64,000 nucleotides of DNA from Salsuginibacillus halophilus (GCF_003014715.1 NZ_PYAV01000009.1:1-64000); one strand, 5' to 3'; shown: positions 1 to 9,322, counted from the first letter of the stretch. The notes: a model not told the origin generated them from the letters alone. Program-made: numbers and translations.

Positions 1-188
1 TATTAGCCCCGGTTTCCCGGGGTTATCCCGATCTGCAGGGCAGGTTGCCCACGTGTTACTCACCCGTCCGCCGCTCGATCCACCAGCGTCATCCCATAAG
101 AGAATCAACTGGTTTCACGCGCTCGACTTGCATGTATTAGGCACACCGCCAGCGTTCGTCCTGAGCCAGGATCAAACTCTCCGATGAA
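1..188 (-). rRNA. 16S ribosomal RNA, 5' end (partial)
   Basis: The minus strand carries the universal 16S 5' sequence: AGAGTTTGATCCTGGCTCAG is the complement of 161-180, followed by the conserved GACGAACGCTGGCGG. The mature 5' end is placed near 188 by analogy with Bacillus 16S, which starts about eight bases before AGAG. Only the first part of the gene is present; it runs off the left edge. It is the first gene of an rRNA operon transcribed leftward. Confidence 0.97.
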
Positions 189-316
189 CAGGATGTTCGA
201 GTGCCGGTGTTGCAACAGGACATTGCGAACTTAACCGGCCTTCCATCCAATCAAATCGAAGGGATTTGATGTGTTTCGTTTAACGTCAATTATATTGACG
301 GGCGCACTTGCTTTCA

Positions 317-334
317 TTCAGTTTTCAAAGGGCA
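317..334 (-). promoter_or_regulatory. boxA-like antitermination site in the rRNA leader
   Basis: The complement reads TGCCCTTTGAAAACTGAA, close to the TGCTCTTTGAAAACT boxA-like motif of Bacillus rRNA leaders. It lies between promoter P1 and the 16S gene, where a NusB/NusE-binding antitermination site is expected. Confidence 0.7.
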
Positions 335-367
335 AATCATGTTCGCACTTTATTGGCGCGGATTTCT

Positions 368-396
368 ATTTTAATAGTTATCAACTTAAAAGTCAA
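368..396 (-). promoter_or_regulatory. rRNA promoter P1
   Basis: On the minus strand TTGACT (396-391) and TAAAAT (373-368) are separated by 17 bases. It is the most gene-proximal of four tandem sigma-A-type promoters before the 16S gene. Confidence 0.65.
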
Positions 397-484
397 CAAC
401 TTCTTAAAGAAATCTATTTTCTCAGCGCTGCTTCGCTTGAAGCGGCTCGCTGTTTTTTTGCGCTGTCATCAGCGCGGATTTACT

Positions 485-513
485 ATATTATCACTTTAAT
501 AACATGTCGTCAA
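485..513 (-). promoter_or_regulatory. rRNA promoter P2
   Basis: TTGACG (513-508), 17-base spacer, TAATAT (490-485) on the minus strand. A short hairpin (GCGCTG/CAGCGC) followed by an A-run lies just downstream. Confidence 0.7.
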
Positions 514-574
514 TAACTTTTATAAGTTTTTTTGAGTTCGATGTGTGCCGCGCCTTTTTCGGTGCGGATTGACT

Positions 575-603
575 AATATAGTAGATCTTTGTTTTGTCGT
601 CAA
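575..603 (-). promoter_or_regulatory. rRNA promoter P3
   Basis: TTGACG (603-598), 17-base spacer, TATATT (580-575) on the minus strand. It shares the context GTTGTTGACGACA with P4 and is followed by a GC-rich hairpin. Confidence 0.7.
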
Positions 604-666
604 CAACTTTTTTCAACGTTGTTGCTTTCCGCTAAGAACTTAGCTGATCTCTTCAGCGGATAAACC

Positions 667-695
667 ACAATATTAGACACAATCTCTGTCGTCAA
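667..695 (-). promoter_or_regulatory. rRNA promoter P4 (distal)
   Basis: TTGACG (695-690), 17-base spacer, TATTGT (672-667) on the minus strand. It is the outermost of the four, and a hairpin CCGCTGAA..TTAGCGG follows before P3. Confidence 0.6.
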
Positions 696-890
696 CAACT
701 TTTTATAATGTTGATGATGTCCGCCGAAAGCTTTACTGCTCTTAATGACTGCTTATAAACGTTGTTAATCACCAGGCTACAGAAAAAGCAGGATCATACC
801 TCAAAAAGGAGACCCTGCAATCACATCCTTATGATCTTCATAAAATGTATCGCTGATTAAACCTTATAATCATTCACTGCCTAAAACGAC
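696..890. other. Intergenic DNA between the rRNA promoters and the repeat
   Basis: No open reading frame with a ribosome binding site and no clear hairpin or promoter was seen here. It is AT-rich and continues into the target duplication of repeat copy A. Confidence 0.5.
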
Positions 891-899
891 GATTCACCT

Positions 900-1503
900 C
901 AGCGTGTAGACAAACTTTCAAGAAAAGCGAAGGCTGACGTCGCTTTTCGGCGGACGCTTGCACCCGGAGGGCACAAGTGCGACATCGGTTTGATCTACGC
1001 TGCCGCTTGAAGTCACCGTGTCTTCTTAGCCCCCGTCACCGACCCAACTTCCTCGGCAGAAACTCTCTGCCTGCGGGATTTTCGGCTCGCGCTGTTCCTG
1101 GTGGCGCCGCCGCCGGTGCTTGTCAGCCTTGCGTCATTTGATGGTCATGAGTGGTAGAGATCTTTTCGATCAAGCAACAGCTACATGAACCAATTTCATA
1201 GTGACGCTTCATGAGCGATCAAAACGAACCATATTCATTGGAAATGACGATCATCTGTAAATTGAAAAGTGATCGAAACGAAAGACGGCGACTCCCAGAG
1301 GGTCAAGCGCAGGCTGAAGATCCACTTGTTCGAATGGTTTGGATTCGAACAAGTTAGCTGAAGCCAAGCCCTCGGGAAAGCGTCCGTCTGAAAGTGAAGG
1401 TTACGTTCATGATTCGGTTTTTACCTCTTAATAAGGAGGTTCACGGAGATTGGAGCAGTAAGCTGCGCGTGAATGTTAAGTTTTCTACTTTGTCGACAGT
1501 CTG
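900..1503. mobile_element. MITE-like repeat, copy A, with 9-bp target duplication
   Basis: This 604-bp non-coding element is flanked by a perfect direct repeat GATTCACCT at 891-899 and 1504-1512. Its ends form imperfect inverted repeats: left CAGCGTGTAGACAAACT and right (complement) CAGACTGTCGACAAAGT, 13 of 17 identical. Inside lies an 11-bp perfect hairpin (CTTGTTCGAAT at 1325-1335 with its complement at 1343-1353), enclosed by GACGG/CCGTC. The same sequence recurs at 37576-38143 and, as end fragments, at 15525-15640. No transposase is encoded, so a partner element elsewhere would have to mobilise it. The family is not identified. Confidence 0.8.
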
Positions 1504-1546
1504 GATTCACCTGTCGTTATAGAACGAGCGTGTCATCGATCAAATT

Positions 1547-2032
1547 TTACCGCCTTTTTACTGAAACGTGCACAAGCAACTCACCGATGCTGCTGTTAAG
1601 CGGTAAAGTAATAAATGATTCTGGAGAGCGAAATGTTGAGCCACCTTCGTTAATAACTGGTGGTGTCACATCAATATTCACTTCTTCTCTGGATAGCTCA
1701 GTAGCTGTTGTACCAGCAATCCAGTTTCCAAACTCCTGGATTGCACTCCAGCCCATATCATCAATCTGGGAAATCTCCATCCCGCCCATCATTGACCCGA
1801 CAACGGAGCAAGCCGTAGGTTCATCCATTGAACAAATGATCTGTCCTTCGAGTTCCCCGTTCACTCCTAAGATAACAGAAACCTGGCTTGATGGGATTGT
1901 TTTATCTGCTAAAAATGGTTGGTCAACATTTACACCCACCCCAAGATGAGAGTCCATGATCGTCGTTGCTGCTCTTGTAATTGCATTTACGTGGGTGGCC
2001 TCCACGGCATTCACGCCCTTTCTCGCGACCAA
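1547..2032 (-). CDS. cheX: CheX-family chemotaxis phosphatase
   Basis: The 161-residue product belongs to the CheC/CheX/FliY family, which dephosphorylates CheY-P in the cytoplasm. It has a single family-type catalytic helix, seen as EFGNWIAG (E, N and G positions of the E-x2-N motif), and the length of CheX rather than two-motif CheC. It is the last gene of cheA-cheW-cheY-cheX and starts 50 bp after cheY. The longest frame begins at TTG (2032); an internal GTG about 15 codons later, giving M-E-A-T-H-V-N, matches usual CheX N-termini better, so the start is uncertain. Repeat copy A lies 43 bp beyond its stop. Confidence 0.85.
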   Translation of the reverse strand: MVARKGVNAVEATHVNAITRAATTIMDSHLGVGVNVDQPFLADKTIPSSQVSVILGVNGELEGQIICSMDEPTACSVVGSMMGGMEISQIDDMGWSAIQEFGNWIAGTTATELSREEVNIDVTPPVINEGGSTFRSPESFITLPLNSSIGELLVHVSVKRR

Positions 2033-2082
2033 ACCAACCGCCCTCTCTTTACCATAAAAAAAGGAAGGCGGCGGATGGAAAT

Positions 2083-2448
2083 TTACATGGCTTTATTAAT
2101 GGCTTCCATTACACGGTCAGCTTGAAACGGCTTGACAATGAAATCTTTAGCTCCTGCCTGGATTGCATCAATCACCATCGATTGCTGCCCCATCGCCGAA
2201 CACATAATTACAGTTGCGTTTGAATCAAGCGCCTTAATCTCTTTTAAAGCTTCTAAACCATCTTTTTCCGGCATCGTAATATCCATTGTCACTAAGTCCG
2301 GTTGTTGATCTTTAAAAATCTCAACAGCCTCTTCTCCGTTAGCTGCTTCGCCTGCAATTTCAAAATCGTTTTTTTGAAGAATATCTTTAATCATCATCCG
2401 CATAAATGCAGCATCATCTACAATTAAAACTGAAGCCAATCTAGACAC
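2083..2448 (-). CDS. cheY: Chemotaxis response regulator CheY
   Basis: A single 121-residue receiver domain with no output domain. The acidic pair is D11-D12, the phospho-acceptor is D56 in MDITMP, and the conserved lysine is in VKP near residue 106. CheA-P phosphorylates it, and it acts on a motility motor. It sits between cheW (33 bp away) and cheX in the same operon. The usual CheY target is the flagellar switch; no flagellar genes are in this window, so a pilus-motor target is possible but unproven. Confidence 0.95.
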   Translation of the reverse strand: MSRLASVLIVDDAAFMRMMIKDILQKNDFEIAGEAANGEEAVEIFKDQQPDLVTMDITMPEKDGLEALKEIKALDSNATVIMCSAMGQQSMVIDAIQAGAKDFIVKPFQADRVMEAINKAM

Positions 2449-2481
2449 CTCTTTTACTTACACCTGGAATTTTTTAGAATT

Positions 2482-2943
2482 TTATACACCAATTGTTGAA
2501 CGGTCATGCAGTACCTTATCAAGATTAAGCAGTGTGAAGAGCCTGTCCTCAAGCTTCACGACACCACGAAGGTATTCCTCTTCCACGCCACCGACGACTT
2601 CTGGTGTCGGCTCAATGTCTCCTGTGGTAATATCAATCACATCATTTGCCCCATCTACAATCAAGCCTAGCTCAATATTATCTTTAGAAAGTACCAAAAT
2701 ACGGGTTGCCTCATCATATGCTTTTTCTTCTAAACCAAAGCGGCGCCTTAAATCAACAACTGGTGTGATGACACCGCGAAGGTTCATAACCCCGATAATA
2801 TGTGCGCTAACCCGTGGGATACGTGTTACAGTCTGCATCCGTTCAATAGACTGCACATGGTCAACTTCTATTGCATATTCTTCATCTTTTAACTGAAAGA
2901 CAATGACTTTTAAGTCTTTATTATTTCCCTCTTCTTCTGCCAA
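2482..2943 (-). CDS. cheW: Chemotaxis coupling protein CheW
   Basis: A 153-residue CheW domain that links chemoreceptors to CheA in the array. Family features are the N-terminal VIVFQLKDEEYAIEVD strand region and RVSAHIIGVMNLRGVITPVVD. The start at 2943 is preceded by a strong purine-rich site (GGGGAGGAGG) about 20 bp after cheA's stop, so it is translated as part of the che operon. Confidence 0.95.
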   Translation of the reverse strand: MAEEEGNNKDLKVIVFQLKDEEYAIEVDHVQSIERMQTVTRIPRVSAHIIGVMNLRGVITPVVDLRRRFGLEEKAYDEATRILVLSKDNIELGLIVDGANDVIDITTGDIEPTPEVVGGVEEEYLRGVVKLEDRLFTLLNLDKVLHDRSTIGV

Positions 2944-2963
2944 TTTTCCTCCTCCTCCCCGGT

Positions 2964-5063
2964 TTATTTAATTAATGCATTCGTATCTACGATTAAAGCA
3001 ACTTGCCCATCACCAAGAATGGTAGCTCCTGAAATTGCAAACACATTCGTTAAGTAGCTTCCGAGAGATTTTAAAACAACGTCATGTTGACCGACTAATG
3101 AGTCAACAACAAGCCCGGCCATTTTTTCACCCTTACTTACAAGAACAACAGAGTAATACTCGTCTTCAATACCAGCTTCCGGTACTTCAAATACATTTTT
3201 CAAGAAAACGAGCGGAACAACGTTGCCCCTGAAATCAATGACTTTTTGATTGTGAGCGCTGTACACATCTTCTTTATTTACAATTGCTGTTTCCACAATT
3301 GAAGAAAGCGGAATCGCATATTTTTCTTTTTGCAGCTCTACCAGCATTACATCAATGATCGACAACGTTAACGGAAGCTGAATAGAGAAGATGGAGCCGA
3401 CATTTTGTTCAGAATTAACGGTAACGACCCCGCCAAGCGATTCAAACGTATTTTTCACTACATCTAAACCAACCCCACGGCCGGAGACATCCGTTACTTG
3501 GTCAGCCGTGCTTAAACCTGATTCAAATAAGAGGCCGAAAATTTGCTCATCACTCATCTTCTCTATTTCTTCTTGCGTTACTACCCCATTACTCAATGCT
3601 TTATTAATTACTTTTTGTTGATTGATGCCGGCTCCGTCATCTTCAATCTCAATAAAGACGTTATTACCGCTATGGTAAGCTCGCAGCACAAGGGTGCCTT
3701 CTTCACTTTTTCCTTTGTCCAAACGTTCGGCAGGCGTTTCTATACCATGGTCGATTGAATTACGGATTAAGTGAACGAGCGGATCGCCAATTTCATCAAT
3801 AATTGTACGGTCCAGTTCGGTTTCAGCGCCGTAAATATCAAGATTTACCTTTTTACCTAAATCTTTTGAGAGACTTCTTACCATGCGTGGAAAGCGATTA
3901 AATACTTGATCCACAGGCATCATGCGCATATTTAAAATGATTTCTTGCAAATCCCCTGAAATTCTTGACATTCGTTCAACAGTCTCACTTAATTCATTAT
4001 TGTCAAGTTCGCTTGAAATCTGCTCAAGACGTCCACGATCAATAACAAGCTCTTCAAACAAGTTCATAAGCACATCTAAACGTTCGATACTGACTCGAAT
4101 CGTCTTATTGGCTTCACTAGGCTTTTTAGTCGTCTCGTCTTTGTCATCTTTCTTCTGTTGCTGAGGTTCGAGCTGTTGTACAGGCTGTGAGCTTTCAGGA
4201 GATTCTGCTTTAGCAGAATCTTTACTACTTTGTCCCTGTGCTTCAGTTTTTGGCTCTGATTCTGCCTCGCTGTTTTCTCCTAATTCTTCTGGATCGATCA
4301 AGATAATTTCTATGTTTTGAATCTCAGAAATGCGATTGATACGCTCATTTAAATCTTCTTTAGATTCTTTTGTTACAAGGGTCACAATAAATTCATGATC
4401 AAAATTTTCTTCTTCAAGCTCATCAACCGGCGGCGTTGATTTAATTACCTCACCAGCTTCTTCAAGAATCTCAAACACCATGTAAACCCGGGCTGCTTTT
4501 AACATCGTATTCTCATCTAATGTGATTCTAATTTGATAAGGACTAAAGCCCTGCTCTTTTGACTGGGTGATCACGGTTAATTCAAATTCATCATAGCTCT
4601 CACCTAAATTTTGCGCCCCTCCACCTACTTCGGTTTGTGCATTTGCTGCAGCTACCTCGGCACTTCCGGCGGCTGATGGTGCCTCGCCGCGCTGAATCGC
4701 TTCAAGCTGATCGGCTATTTGTTGAATATCGCGCTTACCACTTCCGCCCTCTGCAATGTCGTTAATCATTTCTTCTAGGTCATCGACAGAATCAAACACA
4801 ACATCAAGGATTTCAGATGATGCTTCAAGCTCTTCATTTCGAATAAGGTCAAGTACATTTTCCATTGTATGCGTTAAATGTGCTAAATCCTCAAATCCCA
4901 TGGTTGCAGCCATACCTTTTAATGTATGCGCCGAACGAAAGACTTCGTTTACAAGCGATAAATCATCAGGTTCTTTCTCTAACTGAAGAAGACTGTCGTT
5001 TACCGTTTGTAAATGTTCTTGACTCTCTTCAATAAACACGTCCAAATATTCGCTGTTACTCAA
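2964..5063 (-). CDS. cheA: Chemotaxis sensor histidine kinase CheA
   Basis: This is the kinase core of the chemoreceptor array. From the chosen start the protein is 699 residues: an Hpt domain with phospho-His H46 in SAHTLKG, a P2-like CheY-binding region, a Glu/Gln/Lys-rich linker (about 270-330), the dimerisation domain, the ATPase domain (N-box HLIRNSIDHG, G-box DVSGRGVGLDVV) and a C-terminal CheW-like domain. I place the start at TTG (5063), which follows AGGGGTGA with good spacing; longer frames reaching 5102 lack such a site. It is the first gene of cheA-cheW-cheY-cheX, with cheW 20 bp downstream. No sigma-D motility promoter could be recognised upstream. Confidence 0.95.
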   Translation of the reverse strand: MSNSEYLDVFIEESQEHLQTVNDSLLQLEKEPDDLSLVNEVFRSAHTLKGMAATMGFEDLAHLTHTMENVLDLIRNEELEASSEILDVVFDSVDDLEEMINDIAEGGSGKRDIQQIADQLEAIQRGEAPSAAGSAEVAAANAQTEVGGGAQNLGESYDEFELTVITQSKEQGFSPYQIRITLDENTMLKAARVYMVFEILEEAGEVIKSTPPVDELEEENFDHEFIVTLVTKESKEDLNERINRISEIQNIEIILIDPEELGENSEAESEPKTEAQGQSSKDSAKAESPESSQPVQQLEPQQQKKDDKDETTKKPSEANKTIRVSIERLDVLMNLFEELVIDRGRLEQISSELDNNELSETVERMSRISGDLQEIILNMRMMPVDQVFNRFPRMVRSLSKDLGKKVNLDIYGAETELDRTIIDEIGDPLVHLIRNSIDHGIETPAERLDKGKSEEGTLVLRAYHSGNNVFIEIEDDGAGINQQKVINKALSNGVVTQEEIEKMSDEQIFGLLFESGLSTADQVTDVSGRGVGLDVVKNTFESLGGVVTVNSEQNVGSIFSIQLPLTLSIIDVMLVELQKEKYAIPLSSIVETAIVNKEDVYSAHNQKVIDFRGNVVPLVFLKNVFEVPEAGIEDEYYSVVLVSKGEKMAGLVVDSLVGQHDVVLKSLGSYLTNVFAISGATILGDGQVALIVDTNALIK

Positions 5064-5343
5064 CGTACAATCACCCCTACTAATCAATAAGCGCAATATC
5101 ACTTATGTATTCTTGAAAACATATGCGCACATATGCTTGAAGTTTTAAAACGAAAGTTAATTGACTGCACTTGTTTTCTAGTACCTTCATTGTACAACTT
5201 AAGACACAATCAATAAAGGGAAATCTTTCAACCCCTCACTTATATTTTCTCTGCTGGCACCATAGTTTTTCATAAAAGCATGTTGGGTATATACCATTAA
5301 TACCGTTCTCGCTTTTTATTTTAAGTATAAAGGAGGCTGTGTC

Positions 5344-5565
5344 ATGAACCAAAATTACGAGCCTATGGGGAGCAGTCAAATTCAAGAAGTGAAGTATGAC
5401 AAGCGTACGCGCACTTTGTATGTCAAAATGAAAAACGGAAAAACGTACATTCATTATGATGTACCAGAGCTCGAACACGTCAGTCTGCAATCCAACAGTG
5501 AACAGGAAAATTATTATTTAACTCACATTTACGATTCATATCGGATGCGAACTATTGAACCTTAA
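5344..5565 (+). CDS. KTSC-domain protein
   Basis: This 73-residue protein consists of one KTSC-type domain: the SSQIQEVKYDKRTRTLYVKM strand pair, then a Y-x-H-YDVP motif. The domain is common as a stand-alone small protein and next to lysyl-tRNA-synthetase-like or nucleic-acid proteins; its role is unknown. It starts at ATG after AAAGGAGG and is the only plus-strand gene here, between the che operon and the receptor gene. A terminator follows 6 bp after the stop. Confidence 0.8.
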   Translation: MNQNYEPMGSSQIQEVKYDKRTRTLYVKMKNGKTYIHYDVPELEHVSLQSNSEQENYYLTHIYDSYRMRTIEP

Positions 5566-5570
5566 GTAGA

Positions 5571-5603
5571 AAGGGGCTCTTCCACAAAGGAGGCCCCTTT
5601 TTT
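5571..5603 (+). terminator. Intrinsic terminator of the KTSC gene
   Basis: A GC-rich hairpin with arms AAGGGGC and GCCCCTT is followed by a run of T. Confidence 0.8.
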
Positions 5604-5707
5604 CATACATAAGAACTATGACTTACTTCACGTTCCTGTGATTACTTGCTCGAAAAGAAACTTTAGCCAAGTCACTTCGGATTGCTGATATTTATAAACC
5701 ATCTCTT

Positions 5708-7264
5708 TTATGCAGGTTTACGAATTTCACTTTCTTCATTCGAAGCATTGATTTCCTTCTGTTTTGCTGGCGTCTCTTCTTCATGTTTATGATTAACTCC
5801 GACAAGCAGGGCCAAATGTTCGTTCTTAGCATTTAAATCTGAAAACTGCTGATTTAATTGATTCAAGTAATTGTTCTGCTGCTCTACTCTAGCAAACGCT
5901 TCTTCTGCCGCAGCACTTGTTGTTTCCGTCACATCAACTGTCTCTGTCATTCCACGGCGCACTTGTTCTTTCCCTTTTTCCGCCTGTTTCATTGCTTCAG
6001 TTACACATCCTGCATACTGCTGCATCTCCTTGGTGTTCGTCATAATTTCTGTCAGCCGCAGCGTTACCTGTTGATAAGCACTCATACTTTTTTGAAGGAT
6101 GTCACCTCCGACATGAACACGATGCTCGGCAGCTTGTGTTTCATTTTCAATTCCTTCAAGAATACTTTGAACTTGAAGCACCGACGCTTGTGTGTCACTA
6201 GCAAGTTTGCGCACTTCGTCTGCTACAACAGAAAAGCCTTTACCGTGCTCACCTGCCCGGGCCGCTTCTACTGATGCATTTAATGCAAGTAGATTTGTTT
6301 GTTCACTCACATTTTCAATTGAATTTACAACACCTTCAATTAAAGCAGCTGAGTCACGTAAAGCGTTCATTTTGTTCTCAATTTGTTTAAACATATCTTC
6401 AAGGCTTAATACGGATTCGTTAAGTTCCTCGATCTCACGCTGTCCGGCATCTAGTGATGATCGATTTTGACCCGCAGTTTGTTCGAGTGCATCTGCACGA
6501 TTTGAAGCCTCTTGAATCCGCTCTCCTAAAAGATCTACATCATTGTTCATTGAAGAGATCGTTTCACTTTGTTCTTCAGCGCCATCAGCTACCGTTTGAA
6601 AAGATGACGATACATCATCGGAAGCTTCATGCATCGCATTTAAAAACGAATTCATCTCTTCAGAAAACTGTTGTACTTCAGAAGCATTTACAGACACTTC
6701 GCCAAACACATGCTGTAGCTCTTCCTGCTTTAAGGTTGCTTCTTTTTGTTTTTCTTCAACAGTGTGCTGCATATCCTGACCGATTTTTGCTTGCGTAATT
6801 AAAACAGCACAAATAATGATCATAAACACATTTAAAGAGATTAACACATCCATGCCTGCCCCTAAAAACATCGTTTCCTGATACTGAAGAAAAAACCAGT
6901 TCGTCATAAAAAGACCGGCAATACCCCCTCCAATAATCGGGCGGTACATATGATAAAGCGTCATAAACACAAGCAGCACATAAACCATTAAATAATTTGA
7001 CAACTTGGGGGAAGTTGCTGCCATGACGACAGCCACCACAGTGTAGCTAATCACAAGGACGTAGGGAATTAGTTGTATCATTACGCCGCGCCAAACAAGC
7101 CATGTTACAGCACTTACAGCCGCTGCACCTGTTAAAGTATAGGCAATGATCCCCTGCAAACTAACATCCGCAATAACATTACTGAACAAACCAAAGATAA
7201 ATGCTGCCCAAAGGAGTTTTACAACCAGCTTGTTTCGCTTAGCAATTTCATTAATCGCCACCAA
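5708..7264 (-). CDS. Methyl-accepting chemotaxis protein, multi-span membrane sensor
   Basis: A 518-residue receptor. The first 165 residues form about six hydrophobic segments with little external sequence, so it probably senses within the membrane or through the proton or redox state. There is no HAMP domain. A coiled coil leads into the signalling domain, whose hairpin tip reads [20 protein letters not shown], the region that binds CheA and CheW. The start is TTG (7264) after AAGGGGC; a GTG one codon later is possible. It lies beside the che operon and is probably one of its receptors. Confidence 0.9.
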   Translation of the reverse strand: MVAINEIAKRNKLVVKLLWAAFIFGLFSNVIADVSLQGIIAYTLTGAAAVSAVTWLVWRGVMIQLIPYVLVISYTVVAVVMAATSPKLSNYLMVYVLLVFMTLYHMYRPIIGGGIAGLFMTNWFFLQYQETMFLGAGMDVLISLNVFMIIICAVLITQAKIGQDMQHTVEEKQKEATLKQEELQHVFGEVSVNASEVQQFSEEMNSFLNAMHEASDDVSSSFQTVADGAEEQSETISSMNNDVDLLGERIQEASNRADALEQTAGQNRSSLDAGQREIEELNESVLSLEDMFKQIENKMNALRDSAALIEGVVNSIENVSEQTNLLALNASVEAARAGEHGKGFSVVADEVRKLASDTQASVLQVQSILEGIENETQAAEHRVHVGGDILQKSMSAYQQVTLRLTEIMTNTKEMQQYAGCVTEAMKQAEKGKEQVRRGMTETVDVTETTSAAAEEAFARVEQQNNYLNQLNQQFSDLNAKNEHLALLVGVNHKHEEETPAKQKEINASNEESEIRKPA

Positions 7265-7362
7265 CTACAGCCCCTTCCGTTGAAATGAATGAATCTTCAG
7301 TCAAGTTTAACTGTATAGATTGTAACCTTTTACCAAATGGAATTCAATGATAAATCATATAA

Positions 7363-7392
7363 AAACGCCGGCTTAATCTTCTGCCGGCGTTT
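7363..7392 (-). terminator. Terminator overlapping the stop codon of the GGDEF-EAL gene
   Basis: On the minus strand AAACGCCGGC and GCCGGCGTTT form a stem followed by a T-run. The TAA stop (7375-7373) lies in the hairpin loop, so the gene's last codons are part of the terminator. Confidence 0.85.
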
Positions 7393-9322
7393 GACGTAGT
7401 AAGTTTGAAAACTGATCTTCTGTCAAGGGGTGACTGAATTTGTATCCCTGCAAGAGAGGGTTCCCATAAGTTTTTATCGTCTCCCACTCAAATTCCGTCT
7501 CTACACCTTCTACAACAACCTTCACATTAAAAATTTCGCCAAGCTTTAACATCGTATGAACCATCGCCCGTCCACGCTCGTGATGGACCATCTTTTTCAC
7601 AAACGACTGATCCACTTTGAACACATCAAACGGTAGTTCATTTAAATGCTGTAAAGAACTGTACCCTGTACCGAAATCATCTAATGAAATTTTCACACCA
7701 AGTTTTTTCAACTGCTGTAATACTTTGTAGGTTCGTTCAATATCCATCGTTACAGTTTCAGTGACTTCTAGCTCCAAACATGTCGGCGCAAGACCAGTTT
7801 CTAAAATGATGTTTTCCACTTTGGTCACAAAGTCTTTCTGCATGAATTGTTTCATACTCACATTCACTGATATCGGGATCTTTGTGTCATACGTTTGTTG
7901 CCACGCCTTCATCTGTCGACACGCTTGTTTCAAAACTTGATGGCCTAAATCGACGATCAAACCTGTATCCTCTGCAACTGGTAGAAACTGTCCAGGAGCG
8001 AGCATCCCACGTTGTGGGTGATTCCAGCGCACCAAGACTTCTACTCCGCACACTTTTTCACCATCAATATGAAACTGAGGCTGATAAAGCAGTTCAAATT
8101 CATTTTGCATCAATGCTTTTTGTAAATCATTTTCTACGTAAAACCACTCTGCAAAATCCTGACTCATTTGTGATTTGTATACACGAATATTTTCAACAGG
8201 ATCATTTTTTGCTTTGAACATAGCAGCATCTGCAGCTTTAATTAACATGTCAGGCGTTGTCCCATGTGCAGGATACGTAGCTGCACCAATACTTGCCCGT
8301 AAATGAAATTCAAATCCATCGATCTCTAAAGGGGGGTGTAACGAAGCTAAAAGACGTTCAGCTACATATTCAACTTCATCTGCTTCTTTCACATGAGAGA
8401 TTAAAAGCATAAATTCGTCACCACCAAGGCGGACAAGCAGGTCGGTTTTTCGAACATTGCTTTGCAGTCGTGCAGCTAATAATTGTAATACTTGATCACC
8501 AACGACATGACCTAGCGTTTCATTAATGAGCCGGAAGCGGTCAATGTCAATAAACAATACCGCACACTGTGTACGATCCTGCTCAGCTTGTAGCAGCGCA
8601 TCCTGGAGTTTTTGCGACATGACAAGCCGATTAGGTAAACCTGTTAGGGCATCTTCATGCCAACGTGAAAAGCCAGCAAGCGGTGAAGTGTTGTCTGTGA
8701 CCATTTCGATAACGTAATACGCTCCGCCCTCCTCCGGCACAAAGGTGCAGTGCACCCGTTCGATCTCGCCACCAATTTGGTTGACGTTAGCTGCACGATG
8801 AAAGGCATCTTCATGTTCAGGATCTTCAAGCCGGTCATAAACCCAATCTGACGTAAACTCCGGAAAAAATGCGTTAAGGTGTTCACCAATATATTTACGA
8901 GCCGGTTCCCCAACAAAGGCTTCAAACGCTTCATTCATATCTTTGATCACACCAGCGCGACTTGTAAGCAGCAACGGTTGAGGCGATTGCTGAAAATAAT
9001 GGGCCATAGATTTTACACTTGTGCTGCCGGCTTGCTCAGTTTCTCTTAATATTATTCGACCGCTTGAAAATTTCATAAATTGATATGTATAAGTTCCGCT
9101 CATCTCTCGAAACTGCAGGTCTAGCATGGTCTGTTCACCTTTTTGGACTGCTTCTTGTAAAGCAGCTGCTGCAGCCGGGGTCAAATAACTTCCTATTTGT
9201 TCTCCCTCAACCACTTGAGGCATTGATGAAGGTCGTATAAAAGCATCTAAGATTTTACTGTCTGGGGTAAGTAAAAACATGCCTTGGTCGTGGTTCAAAT
9301 CATACATATACAAAATTGGCAC
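7373..9322 (-). CDS. PAS-GGDEF-EAL cyclic-di-GMP signalling protein
   Basis: A 649-residue cytoplasmic protein: an N-terminal sensory region and a PAS-like domain (about 105-210), a GGDEF domain with intact GGDEF at 300-304 and an inhibitory-site RKTD at 291-294, and an EAL domain from about 396. The EAL signature reads EVL (428-430), a tolerated variant; LEVTET, the DDFGTGYSSL loop, KVDQSFV and EGVE are present, so phosphodiesterase activity is likely. GGDEF activity is also possible from the intact motif. The exact start (GTG at 9322, or TTG or ATG within the next five codons) is unclear. It could set the c-di-GMP level read by the pilin riboswitch and by PilB. Confidence 0.92.
   Translation of the reverse strand: MPILYMYDLNHDQGMFLLTPDSKILDAFIRPSSMPQVVEGEQIGSYLTPAAAAALQEAVQKGEQTMLDLQFREMSGTYTYQFMKFSSGRIILRETEQAGSTSVKSMAHYFQQSPQPLLLTSRAGVIKDMNEAFEAFVGEPARKYIGEHLNAFFPEFTSDWVYDRLEDPEHEDAFHRAANVNQIGGEIERVHCTFVPEEGGAYYVIEMVTDNTSPLAGFSRWHEDALTGLPNRLVMSQKLQDALLQAEQDRTQCAVLFIDIDRFRLINETLGHVVGDQVLQLLAARLQSNVRKTDLLVRLGGDEFMLLISHVKEADEVEYVAERLLASLHPPLEIDGFEFHLRASIGAATYPAHGTTPDMLIKAADAAMFKAKNDPVENIRVYKSQMSQDFAEWFYVENDLQKALMQNEFELLYQPQFHIDGEKVCGVEVLVRWNHPQRGMLAPGQFLPVAEDTGLIVDLGHQVLKQACRQMKAWQQTYDTKIPISVNVSMKQFMQKDFVTKVENIILETGLAPTCLELEVTETVTMDIERTYKVLQQLKKLGVKISLDDFGTGYSSLQHLNELPFDVFKVDQSFVKKMVHHERGRAMVHTMLKLGEIFNVKVVVEGVETEFEWETIKTYGNPLLQGYKFSHPLTEDQFSNLLRQTPAED

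Noticed and set aside
271-516. Plus-strand reading frame across the rRNA leader
   Set aside because: It spans boxA and promoters P1 and P2 and lacks a ribosome binding site; composition is that of the regulatory DNA.
900-1503. Possible degraded transposase gene in the repeat
   Set aside because: Both strands contain frequent stops, and the two copies diverge without a codon pattern.
1473-1949. Plus-strand 158-codon frame opposite cheX
   Set aside because: It is the antisense of a clear cheX gene, starts inside the repeat and has no ribosome binding site.
5064-5343. Sigma-D promoter expected for a che operon
   Set aside because: No TAAA with a GCCGATAT-type -10 at proper spacing was found in the region before cheA.
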